Translations under genes and position numbers: made by a program
The notes under the pieces: generated by a model
Seen by the model: only the letters and a program-made list of their open reading frames with translations
Told to the model about the DNA's origin: nothing
The model's database searches: none
Shown: in pieces, positions 1 through 5,229 of the stretch
Layout: each line of letters opens with the position of its first letter
Position numbering within the stretch: the stretch's first letter is position 1
Source: Methanoregula sp. UBA154
GTDB taxonomy: Archaea > Halobacteriota > Methanomicrobia > Methanomicrobiales > Methanospirillaceae
Length of the DNA: 6,293 nucleotides
Assembly (NCBI GenBank): GCA_002502245.1
Contig: DAPW01000001.1
Span: 1 to 6,293, forward strand
Direction: 5' to 3'

Positions 1-19
1 AGATGTGTATAAGAGACAG
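1..19. other. Nextera/Tn5 mosaic-end adapter (sequencing artefact)
   Basis: The first 19 bases are exactly AGATGTGTATAAGAGACAG, the Tn5 mosaic end used in Nextera library preparation. It is not part of the organism's genome. It shows that the contig starts at a read whose adapter was not trimmed. Any reading frame that starts inside it is artificial. Genomic sequence begins at position 20. Confidence 0.97.
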
Positions 20-21
20 GC

Positions 22-873
22 ATGGCGGCGCTCCGCTCCATCGGCAGGACCATGCAACCGGATATCATCGCGTACTATGTCCCGAGATTTTTCCTCGGTT
101 TTGCCACAATGTTCTGCCTGGTGTTCCTGCTGGCGGGCCTTTTTCTGAGCATACCGCCAGAGAAAAGCGGTTCGGCCTCGTTCTTTGCGGGGCTTGGAAA
201 GGCAAAAAAATACTCAGAAGCCATCTTCCTGTGGTCTGTTGTTCTGGCTCTCGCCGGTCTGCTCCTCTTCAGGATCTGGGTGAATTTTTTTATCTGGCTG
301 CCTCCTGACTTCCGGTTCCTCGATAGCTTCGGGCCGGATTTCTTTGGCCCCGTTATCACTCAGTTCCCGTTCAACTGGACTCTCGACTGGAACATGTTCA
401 CCGAGATTCCGGGCTATGGTGGGCGGTCGCTGCTGTTATGGATATACCCGTTCGGGGTCATGGAGGCCCTGAACTTTTTGGCGATCACCCTGCTCCTGTT
501 CATCCTGACGCCGTTTGTCGTGCCCCTTTTCGTACTCGGGCAGAAGACCCTCAGCGAGGCAGTCACGGGATCGTTTGCCATGATGAAAAAGATCTGGATT
601 GAGACCGGTGCCTGCGCCGCCTTCCTTGGAGTTGTCGTATCCGGAGTCTTCTTTGCACACCTGCTTATCCAGGCAGCATCCGGGATGGTTTCACCGTACA
701 ACACGGTCATCTTTCATCCCCCCGATGCGTGGATTGCTCTGGCCCTCCTCTACAATCTCGTACTTTTAACCGTTGCGTTCATCGTGGCAACGGTCGGCGG
801 GATCGCAGTGCAGCACCTTTACATTTCTGCAAAGAGCAGGCAGATCACCCCGTCGCCGGGACATTACTCATAA
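22..873 (+). CDS. Polytopic membrane protein, function unknown (N-terminus uncertain)
   Basis: This 283-residue frame is strongly hydrophobic. I see about five or six membrane segments, near residues 20-43, 67-92, 137-173 (long enough for two passes), 197-218 and 237-266. A loop rich in aromatic residues and proline (about 94-135) joins the second and third. The segment around residues 165-195 (PLFVLGQKTLSEAV followed by a basic MMKK) resembles hypothetical membrane proteins of Methanomicrobiales, possibly DUF7847-like; that family link is from memory and uncertain. No catalytic motif is visible. The first ATG lies only three bases after the sequencing adapter, and the adapter supplies the in-frame stop at 10-12, so the real gene may start further upstream and be truncated here. 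The C-terminus is complete: a TAA stop is followed at once by five T, a weak terminator. The downstream gene has its own promoter, so there is no sign of a shared operon. Confidence 0.8.
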   Translation: MAALRSIGRTMQPDIIAYYVPRFFLGFATMFCLVFLLAGLFLSIPPEKSGSASFFAGLGKAKKYSEAIFLWSVVLALAGLLLFRIWVNFFIWLPPDFRFLDSFGPDFFGPVITQFPFNWTLDWNMFTEIPGYGGRSLLLWIYPFGVMEALNFLAITLLLFILTPFVVPLFVLGQKTLSEAVTGSFAMMKKIWIETGACAAFLGVVVSGVFFAHLLIQAASGMVSPYNTVIFHPPDAWIALALLYNLVLLTVAFIVATVGGIAVQHLYISAKSRQITPSPGHYS

Positions 874-935
874 TTTTTACCGGCCCACCCGGGCAGGTGA
901 AAACGGGGAAAAGATACCGGAACACCAAAGGATAA

Positions 936-943
936 CTTTATAA
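936..943 (+). promoter_or_regulatory. TATA box of the surface-protein gene
   Basis: CTTTATAA is preceded by a purine-rich GGATAA stretch that could act as a BRE. Its centre is about 27 bases upstream of the ATG at 967, the usual distance from an archaeal TATA box to the transcription start. This predicts a leaderless mRNA beginning at or next to that ATG. It also argues against the in-frame ATG at 949, which would lie upstream of the transcription start. Confidence 0.7.
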
Positions 944-966
944 TGTAAATGTCTATACATTTACAT
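943..966. promoter_or_regulatory. Perfect 10-bp inverted repeat, probable repressor operator
   Basis: The arms ATGTAAATGT (943-952) and ACATTTACAT (957-966) are exact reverse complements, separated by CTAT. The palindrome abuts the TATA box on its left and the ATG at 967 on its right, so it fills the space between TBP and the predicted transcription start. A dimeric winged-helix repressor bound here would block polymerase; that is inference. Because the transcript probably begins at its right edge, it is more likely a DNA operator than an RNA hairpin. Confidence 0.65.
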
Positions 967-2022
967 ATGAAAAAACAATCTGGAAGGAACCCTTCGGGGT
1001 TCAGGAACGTGATCCTGCTGCTGCTCCTGTCAGGAATGGCAGCCCTGCTGGTACTGCCTGCATCTGCCGATACCCCGGGGGGTACAGGTGAGAAACCAAT
1101 CGTAACGATCACCTTACAGGGCTCGCAGAGTTATTACCTGGGGGAGAACGTGATCATGAGTGGAAAGAATACCGGTTCGGATTCCACGTACCTCTTCATC
1201 GCCGGACCCAATATGCCCGGCAGCGGTGGAAAACTCACCTCGCCCCGCCAGGCAGCAGTCAGCGGGAACCCGTACACCTTCACCATAGTGAAAACAAACA
1301 GTGATGCAACCTGGGAATACTCTTTTTACACGGCCAATCTCCCCTTTGATGCAGGGTCGTACACCCTGTATGCCGTGAGCAGTCCCGTCGCGATCAACCA
1401 GTTCGGCGATTCGACAACCTACGGCAACGTCAGTATCATCATCAAAAAACCCTTCATCTCTGCGGAGATCTCCCCAAATCCGGTCATACGGGGAATGGCA
1501 TTCGCGGTCACCGGATTTGCAGAGGGAGATCCGCCGGAAGTCCAGATCTGGGTTATCGGAAAAAACTACATATCCACGGCGAAAAGCCCGGTAAACCCGG
1601 ATGCTTCCTTCGCCTTCACCGGCACTGAGGCCATGTCGGGCAGTCTCGGGCCGGGGCAGTACTGGCTCTTCGTGCAGCACGGGATGCAGAACAACCGCTT
1701 CGACATCGACATTGACGGGGATTATGTCCGCAACCTGAACCTTAACAATGGTACGAATCTCTTCAGGATCGCCGGCCCGGGAAGCCTGCAGGGCACTGAT
1801 GCGGCAGAGGCGCTCATTGCTGCGTTCAGCGATCCGGCAATGAAGAACGTGGATACCTATACCGTTATCCCGTTCCAGGTCACTGAAGCCGGAAGTCCGA
1901 CGCCCCTGGCAACCGCTGCAACCGCTCAGGCCCGGCAGACGACCCAGTCTTCCCCGCTCCAGTACGCTCTGTTCGGGGCAATCGTCGTGGCGGCGGGAAT
2001 TGAATTCTGGAAGAGGCATTAA
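967..2022 (+). CDS. Exported, membrane-anchored surface protein (S-layer-like, Methanomicrobiales type)
   Basis: The product is 351 residues from the ATG at 967. I chose this start over the in-frame ATG at 949 because it yields a clean signal peptide (MKKQSGRNPSGFRN, then a hydrophobic core at about 15-31) and fits the promoter spacing. Cleavage is likely after ASA, near residue 34. The mature part looks beta-rich, with two repeated immunoglobulin-like stretches (about 44-163 and 164-270). The first contains GSQSYYLGENVIMSG and the phrase YLFIAGPNMP. A conserved tail includes GPGSLQGTDAAEALIAAF (about 270-287). This order of motifs matches secreted S-layer-like/DUF3821-related proteins abundant in Methanomicrobiales (from memory). 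Possible N-glycosylation sequons are NVS at 154 and NGT at 261. A Thr/Ala/Pro-rich linker (about 309-330) leads to a C-terminal membrane segment (332-348) and the basic tail KRH, so the protein probably stands outside the cell on a C-terminal anchor. No PGF-type sorting motif is seen. It appears to be monocistronic. Confidence 0.87.
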   Translation: MKKQSGRNPSGFRNVILLLLLSGMAALLVLPASADTPGGTGEKPIVTITLQGSQSYYLGENVIMSGKNTGSDSTYLFIAGPNMPGSGGKLTSPRQAAVSGNPYTFTIVKTNSDATWEYSFYTANLPFDAGSYTLYAVSSPVAINQFGDSTTYGNVSIIIKKPFISAEISPNPVIRGMAFAVTGFAEGDPPEVQIWVIGKNYISTAKSPVNPDASFAFTGTEAMSGSLGPGQYWLFVQHGMQNNRFDIDIDGDYVRNLNLNNGTNLFRIAGPGSLQGTDAAEALIAAFSDPAMKNVDTYTVIPFQVTEAGSPTPLATAATAQARQTTQSSPLQYALFGAIVVAAGIEFWKRH

Positions 2023-2031
2023 TCGTTACCA

Positions 2032-2038
2032 TTTTTTT
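2032..2038 (+). terminator. T-run terminator
   Basis: Seven consecutive T begin 10 bases after the TAA stop of the surface-protein gene. Archaeal RNA polymerase terminates on such runs without needing a stem, so this probably ends that transcription unit. Confidence 0.55.
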
Positions 2039-2160
2039 AAAATGAGGCCTTGTTGAAACACTCAGAAAGAAGTAAATTCGCAGATCAAAGAACCCGGTGA
2101 GAAGGAATGGCAAACCAAAACATGCTCCGTTCCGGGAGAAGATTCAGTACTCCTGGTTCT

Positions 2161-2318
2161 GGGCGCCCCCGCGGCGGATCAATGACTGATATCTCTGAAA
2201 AAACAGACAAACTGCCCCGTTGTGCTCCGGTGGGGCCCTGAAGCGGGGAGCCCTCGTAAAAATTGTGATGTCTTTTTTTGATTTTCATGGTTCCGGTGTG
2301 AACTCACCAGGTTCATGC
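2161..2318. repeat. Mosaic structured repeat, copy 1
   Basis: Three blocks here recur in the same order in 3887-4186. Block 1 (2161-2181) is a 21-base exact match to 3887-3907 and begins with the palindrome GGGCGCCC. Block 2 (2212-2252) matches 3971-4012 at about 34 of 42 positions and can fold: CCCCG (2215-2219) pairs with CGGGG (2244-2248), with an inner stem CTCC/GGGG. Block 3 (2281-2318) shares ATTTTCAT and GGTGTGAACTCA with 4151-4186. It contains the stem GTGTGAAC (2296-2303) / GTTCATGC (2311-2318) around a 7-base loop. Spacing between blocks differs from copy 2. A 44-codon frame (ATG 2107, stop by 2241) crosses blocks 1 and 2, but I do not regard it as a proven gene. The rest of 2039-2708 contains nothing else I can identify. 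Confidence 0.7.
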
Positions 2319-2698
2319 ACGGTTCTTCAGAGTAAAATTTTCAGGAAATCCATTTTTCCTCCCCATCATCGTTTGTCATGATTGTGGGCATCAACCGGCA
2401 TCCAGCCCCAGTGTTTTTTATGGTAAACAGTATCGATACCGTGCCATCAGTCCCACACTCAACAGACACATGTATCCCCAAACCATGGCCCCCCCTCCGG
2501 CAAATCCCCCGGCCCCGCAGCCCTCGCCCCGCTTACCGTGATCAATGAGTGATTTTTCCCCGCCCGCATTTACCCTCATCAGCCCTCGCTCCACCCGCCG
2601 CGGAAACGAAATACCGCCACGGTGGCGAACGGGAGATCCCCCTGAAACCGACGAAAGACAGATGCCTCCGGAAAACCAGAAGAGAAATACTACCAAAA

Positions 2699-2705
2699 GG
2701 GTGAT
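2699..2705 (+). promoter_or_regulatory. Ribosome binding site
   Basis: GGGTGAT contains GGTGAT, the exact complement of the archaeal 16S 3' end, three bases before the ATG at 2709. The spacing is short but usable, and it supports that start. I see no convincing TATA box upstream. Confidence 0.6.
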
Positions 2706-2708
2706 TCA

Positions 2709-3473
2709 ATGGCTGAAATTTTGATTAAAGAAGCGGGACAGCGGCTCGCGGCCGCGTTCCACCTTGCGGCGCGGCCGCTTGCAGTGTACGGCTCGGAGAC
2801 CATACCAGCTGGCGTTGCCCACCTTCCCGCGGTGAACCGGTGCCTTGCGGTCTCGCTGTACCGGATGGCATCCCGGAGTGAGTCTCCCGCGATCTACGTG
2901 GGACCGGACTCAAACGAGGGCTGCTGTATCGGTGGTCTTGCCCATACCGGGTTCCGCCCTGAACCGGATGAGATCAAGTGGTTTGTCTCAACAGGGAAGC
3001 GTGATGTCCGGGGCGGGGCCGCTGAGTACCTGAAATCCAGGCCTGAGGTGGTCGAGGCCTGCTTCCGGGCGCTCGGGAAGATTACACCGCCCGGCAGGTA
3101 TCTCGTTGTCCAGGCATGCGGGGAACTCCCCGACCCGGAACCAGAAATCCGGTCCATCTGCTGTTTCGGGACCGCCGAGCAGATACGGAATATGGCAGCG
3201 CTCGTCCATTTCAGCCGGACTGACCCGTTCACACCCGTCATCGTGCCGTGGGGCCCGTCATGCTCGACGTTCATCACCTACCCTGCCGGGATGGCGGAGA
3301 ACGCGCCGAAGAACACCGCGTTCATGGGCCCGCAGGACCCGACCCAGAATCACACGCTTCCCCCGGACATGATGGCAATAGGCATCCCCGCGGCAGTTGC
3401 CAAAGAAATGGCGGGAAACCTGGATGCGTCATTTGTCATAAAAAGGCCGGACGTGGCATTTCCCCGCAGGTAG
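2709..3473 (+). CDS. DUF169 family protein, function unknown
   Basis: The product is 254 residues, soluble, with no signal peptide or membrane segment, and a normal length for the DUF169 (COG2043) family of archaea and anaerobic bacteria. Family features seen: an N-terminal helical region with RPLAVY (22-27), the cysteine of NRCLAVSLY (43-51), the signature GCCIGGLAHTGF (71-82), where relatives typically have Cys-x-Gly-Gly and a Gly-Phe, and a C-terminal part with PWGPSCSTF (180-188) followed by GMAENAPKNTAFMGPQDPT (194-212). Cysteines at 45, 72, 73, 118, 137, 151, 152 and 185 are numerous for this size and could bind a metal or respond to redox state; that is inference. The reaction is not known for the family. 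The start is supported by GGTGAT just upstream. The gene stands alone, with about 690 bases before it and 850 after it before the next gene, so its context gives no functional hint. Confidence 0.9.
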   Translation: MAEILIKEAGQRLAAAFHLAARPLAVYGSETIPAGVAHLPAVNRCLAVSLYRMASRSESPAIYVGPDSNEGCCIGGLAHTGFRPEPDEIKWFVSTGKRDVRGGAAEYLKSRPEVVEACFRALGKITPPGRYLVVQACGELPDPEPEIRSICCFGTAEQIRNMAALVHFSRTDPFTPVIVPWGPSCSTFITYPAGMAENAPKNTAFMGPQDPTQNHTLPPDMMAIGIPAAVAKEMAGNLDASFVIKRPDVAFPRR

Positions 3474-3517
3474 ACGGACGTGCAACCCGGCTGCGGGGAA
3501 CCGTGATCCCGGGGCGC

Positions 3518-3526
3518 CTTTAAAAG
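3518..3526 (+). promoter_or_regulatory. Possible orphan promoter (TATA-like box plus short palindrome)
   Basis: CTTTAAAAG is followed directly by ATCCC-TGT-GGGAT (3527-3539), a 5-bp inverted repeat placed where an operator would sit. A transcript would start near 3548. The frame that begins with GTG at 3543 (88 codons including the stop, to 3806) is arginine- and proline-rich, recalls no family and does not look coding, so any product might be an RNA. Confidence 0.25.
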
Positions 3527-3649
3527 ATCCCTGTGGGATACTGTGCCAGCTCCGGATCATTGCCCGCAACGTGTCCGCCATGGCCGGGCTCCGGCTTTGG
3601 TGAAAGCACGGGACGCGGCGGTTCTTCCTTGTCACGCCGGGCTCGCTGG

Positions 3650-3675
3650 CCGGGATCGATCGCCCGGGGAAGCGG
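3650..3675. repeat. Short dispersed repeat, copy a (partner 4725-4751)
   Basis: CCGGGATCGAT, then a T/C change, GC and CCGGGG, is shared with 4725-4751, where the order is CCGGGATCGATTGCTCCGGG. About 22 of 26 aligned bases agree. Both copies can fold on their CCGGG/CCCGG arms. The surrounding 3474-3880 shows no supported gene. Confidence 0.45.
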
Positions 3676-3885
3676 ATTGTGCCGGGGCAGACGCTCGCGT
3701 GAAGGTGACCGGGAACATGTTCCGATCTTTCCTGGCCGAAAAAATTTCCTGTTTCCGGTTCTATCGTTACCGGATCCCGATTTTACCTGAAGGGATTTTC
3801 CCATGAAAATTGAATTCTTTGGGACAAAATAATGGGATTTGAGACCTCCATACCCCAGATTATGATATGTGCCGCCGCTCCCGAC

Positions 3886-4186
3886 GGGGCGCCCCCGCGG
3901 CGGATCACTACGCTCCATCTTTTCCTTATGGATAGCGTTTCCAACCACAGCGGGTGAGAAAAAAACCTTCCTGCCCCGCCGTGCCCCGCGAGGGGCCCTG
4001 AGGCGGGTAGCCATCATAATTCTGGTTGTTTGTTCCACTATCTCAGGTCAGGAATCATGACCCGGAAAAATCGCAGAAAATTTTCCGGCCCGCTGTTCCG
4101 AAAAGAGGCCCTGAAACAGGTATTCCTAATAATCACTGGATCCTTCAAAAATTTTCATCCTACTGGTGTGAACTCATTGTTCATGC
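3886..4186. repeat. Mosaic structured repeat, copy 2
   Basis: This is the longer partner of 2161-2318. Block 1 (3886-3907) starts with the perfect palindrome GGGGCGCCCC (3886-3895). Block 2 (3971-4012) folds as CCCGCC (3975-3980) with GGCGGG (4002-4007), enclosing CCCC-GCGA-GGGG (3984-3995), a stem capped by a GNRA-type loop. Block 3 (4151-4186) keeps the stem GTGTGAAC (4166-4173) / GTTCATGC (4179-4186) but with a 5-base loop in place of 7. Between blocks 2 and 3 lie about 140 bases. They include GAGGCCCTGAAACAGG, similar to GAGGCCTTGTTGAAAC near 2044 beside copy 1, so the parts seem shuffled. Frames run through the block on both strands (+ strand from GTG 3869, including LPRRAPRGALRR), but I treat them as repeat-borne and unproven. 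Confidence 0.68.
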
Positions 4187-4204
4187 CCGTCTCTACAGCA
4201 TATT

Positions 4205-4223
4205 CCGGCGGGAGCGCCGCCGG
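4205..4223. repeat. GC-rich hairpin, 7-bp perfect stem
   Basis: CCGGCGG and CCGCCGG are exact reverse complements around the 5-base loop GAGCG. It lies about 100 bases upstream of the VOC gene and has no T-run after it, so a terminator role is unlikely. Function unknown. Confidence 0.4.
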
Positions 4224-4319
4224 GCCTGCATACCGGAGCCGGGGGATCTGGTTTTCCGCCGGCCGGTGAATCTGGTACGGAGCATAGCTATTTTGCCCAT
4301 CAGCCGTTTCATTGCATTT

Positions 4320-4709
4320 ATGAAAATTTTCATCACCAGCGTGTTCGTGGATGACCAGGCAAAGGCACTGAAGTTTTATACCGAAGTGCTGGGCTTCGTG
4401 AAGAAAACCGACATCACGGCAGGCGAATACCGGTGGCTGACCGTTGTCTCACCCGAAGGCCCGGCTGACGTGGAACTGCTCCTTGAGCCGAACGCGAACC
4501 CGGCGGCAAAAACGTTCCAGCAGGCAATCCACGAAGCGGGCATCCCGGCGACCATGTTCAAAGTGGAGGATATCCGGAAGGAGCACGAGCGACTGAAGGG
4601 TCTGGGTGTGACCTTCGTTTCGCCGCCGACACGGACCGGGCCGTCGGTCAGCGCCATCTTCGACGACACCTGCGGCAATCTCATCTCCATGGTCCAGCTC
4701 AGAGGGTGA
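4320..4709 (+). CDS. VOC (glyoxalase/bleomycin-resistance fold) family protein
   Basis: The product is 129 residues, the usual length for a single VOC domain made of two beta-alpha-beta-beta-beta modules. The first module runs from about 1 to 57: ITSVFVDDQAKALKFYTEVLGF (5-26), then RWLTVVSP and VELLLEP (51-57). The second runs from about 64 to 127: helix, GIPATMFKVEDI (74-85), ERLKGLGVTF (90-99), and the closing strand FDDTCGNLISMVQL (114-127). The pattern VFVDD ... VELLLEP ... FDDTCGNLI fits an uncharacterised VOC subgroup. The usual metal ligands look incomplete: the first strand has Ser where His is common, and the last strand has SMVQ with no Glu. A classical glyoxalase I activity is therefore doubtful and the substrate is unknown. 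The frame is open upstream to 4026, but the domain begins right at this Met and the extra part lies in repeat DNA. No ribosome binding site is seen; TATTTT at 4289-4294 is a weak TATA candidate, so translation may be leaderless. Confidence 0.88.
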   Translation: MKIFITSVFVDDQAKALKFYTEVLGFVKKTDITAGEYRWLTVVSPEGPADVELLLEPNANPAAKTFQQAIHEAGIPATMFKVEDIRKEHERLKGLGVTFVSPPTRTGPSVSAIFDDTCGNLISMVQLRG

Positions 4710-4724
4710 GCAGTCATGCGGATC

Positions 4725-4751
4725 CCGGGATCGATTGCTCCGGGAAAAAGG
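4725..4751. repeat. Short dispersed repeat, copy b (partner 3650-3675), hairpin after the VOC gene
   Basis: The arms TCCCGG (4723-4728) and CCGGGA (4740-4745) form a 6-bp stem starting 14 bases after the VOC stop. The 4725-4751 segment resembles 3650-3675. There is no T-run on the + strand after the stem; five A follow, so it is not a typical terminator in this direction. Confidence 0.42.
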
Positions 4752-4775
4752 CTCGTGTCCGAACAACGATACAGG

Positions 4776-4784
4776 TATTTTTAA
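4776..4784 (+). promoter_or_regulatory. TATA box of the small lysine-rich gene
   Basis: TATTTTTAA lies about 56 bases before the ATG at 4836. Initiation about 26 bases downstream (near 4806) would leave a leader of some 30 bases that contains the GAGGT ribosome binding site. Confidence 0.5.
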
Positions 4785-4823
4785 GAAGGAAAAAAGCCAA
4801 CCAGAACCAGCCAAAGGTGTAAC

Positions 4824-4828
4824 GAGGT
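4824..4828 (+). promoter_or_regulatory. Ribosome binding site of the small lysine-rich gene
   Basis: GAGGT is complementary to the archaeal anti-Shine-Dalgarno and sits seven bases before the ATG at 4836, a normal spacing. This is one of the main reasons for accepting so short a frame as a gene. Confidence 0.6.
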
Positions 4829-4835
4829 AACTCAA

Positions 4836-4973
4836 ATGCCAACAAGTAAGAAACAGCTGACGAAACTGAACCAGGCAAAGAAGGTCAAGGCAGAAGAGCT
4901 CTCGAAGCAGGCGGCTTCGGGGAGCGAGAGCGCCAAAAAGAAACTCAAGAAGCTCGAGAAAAAGCTCAAGTGA
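4836..4973 (+). CDS. Small lysine-rich basic protein, 45 residues
   Basis: The frame encodes 45 residues, beginning MPTSKKQLTKLNQAKKVK and ending KKKLKKLEKKLK. Fifteen residues are Lys and only four are acidic, with no Arg, Cys, His or aromatic residue, so the net charge is strongly positive. Two helix-prone, amphipathic stretches (about 4-25 and 31-45) flank a flexible AASGS turn. The last helix has leucines at 37, 40 and 44 in a regular spacing that could support a short coiled coil or pairing on nucleic acid. Although short, the gene is well framed: a TATA box at 4776, GAGGT at the right distance, and a hairpin with a T-run after the stop. A nucleic-acid- or ribosome-associated role is suggested by composition alone. 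I do not recognise a named family. It starts 126 bases after the VOC gene with its own promoter, so it is probably a separate unit. Confidence 0.7.
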   Translation: MPTSKKQLTKLNQAKKVKAEELSKQAASGSESAKKKLKKLEKKLK

Positions 4974-4993
4974 GCCGGGCGGGAATTCCCGGC
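4974..4993. repeat. GC hairpin directly after the small basic gene
   Basis: GCCGGG (4974-4979) pairs with CCCGGC (4988-4993). The inner part also forms the 12-base palindrome CGGGAATTCCCG (4980-4991). It begins at the base after the stop codon and could protect the 3' end of the short mRNA; that role is inferred. Confidence 0.4.
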
Positions 4994-5026
4994 ATCCCGG
5001 AGGGAACCGTCAGAATCGGAGGACAA

Positions 5027-5055
5027 TGTTTATCACGCGATAAACACCTTTTTTT
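5027..5055 (+). terminator. Hairpin plus T-run terminator
   Basis: TGTTTATC (5027-5034) and GATAAACA (5039-5046) form a perfect 8-bp stem with loop ACGC. It is followed after two C by seven T (5049-5055). It ends the transcript of the small lysine-rich gene. The T-run alone would be enough in archaea; the stem resembles a bacterial intrinsic terminator. Confidence 0.7.
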
Positions 5056-5166
5056 CAGTCATACAAAGGAAATAAAAATTTTGATCTCTTCTCGTCCCTC
5101 ATACGCAGGATAGCCGTGCTCAAATGTTACTCCCCTGTTTAATCAATATCGTTGTGGAATCGGAGC

Positions 5167-5185
5167 TGACGGATCATATCCGTCA
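5167..5185. repeat. Perfect 8-bp inverted repeat
   Basis: TGACGGAT (5167-5174) and ATCCGTCA (5178-5185) are exact reverse complements around CAT. No gene I can support lies next to it. It could be a regulator site or the stem of a short RNA. Confidence 0.45.
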
Positions 5186-5229
5186 TTACCGGAAAATACG
5201 CCAGAACACGCAGGTACAATCTCCAGAGA

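Noticed and set aside
3..308. 101-residue frame beginning MCIRDRHGG
   Set aside because: It starts inside the sequencing adapter, and the rest is out of frame with the clear membrane protein at 22-873.
1114..2019. 301-residue frame on the minus strand
   Set aside because: It is the shadow of the surface-protein gene. It is rich in Arg and His, shows no domain pattern, and the + strand frame has a signal peptide, anchor and family resemblance.
2418..2696. 92-residue minus-strand frame
   Set aside because: Gly-rich low-complexity product from a C-rich stretch, with no start signals or domain.
3540..3720. SRP RNA or RNase P RNA in the GC-rich intergenic segment
   Set aside because: I looked for the GGAAGGGAGCA-type SRP motif and the GAGGAAAGTCC-type RNase P motif and saw neither.
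3520..4038. 172-residue frame on the minus strand
   Set aside because: It has low-complexity Arg/Pro/Gly composition, runs through repeat copy 2 and several hairpins, and has no recognisable domain or start signals.
4030..4269. 79-residue frame overlapping repeat block 3
   Set aside because: No ribosome binding site, no family resemblance, and it overlaps structured repeat DNA.
4026..4319. 98-codon upstream extension of the VOC gene
   Set aside because: The VOC domain begins exactly at Met 4320. The extension lies in repeat and hairpin DNA and has no domain pattern.
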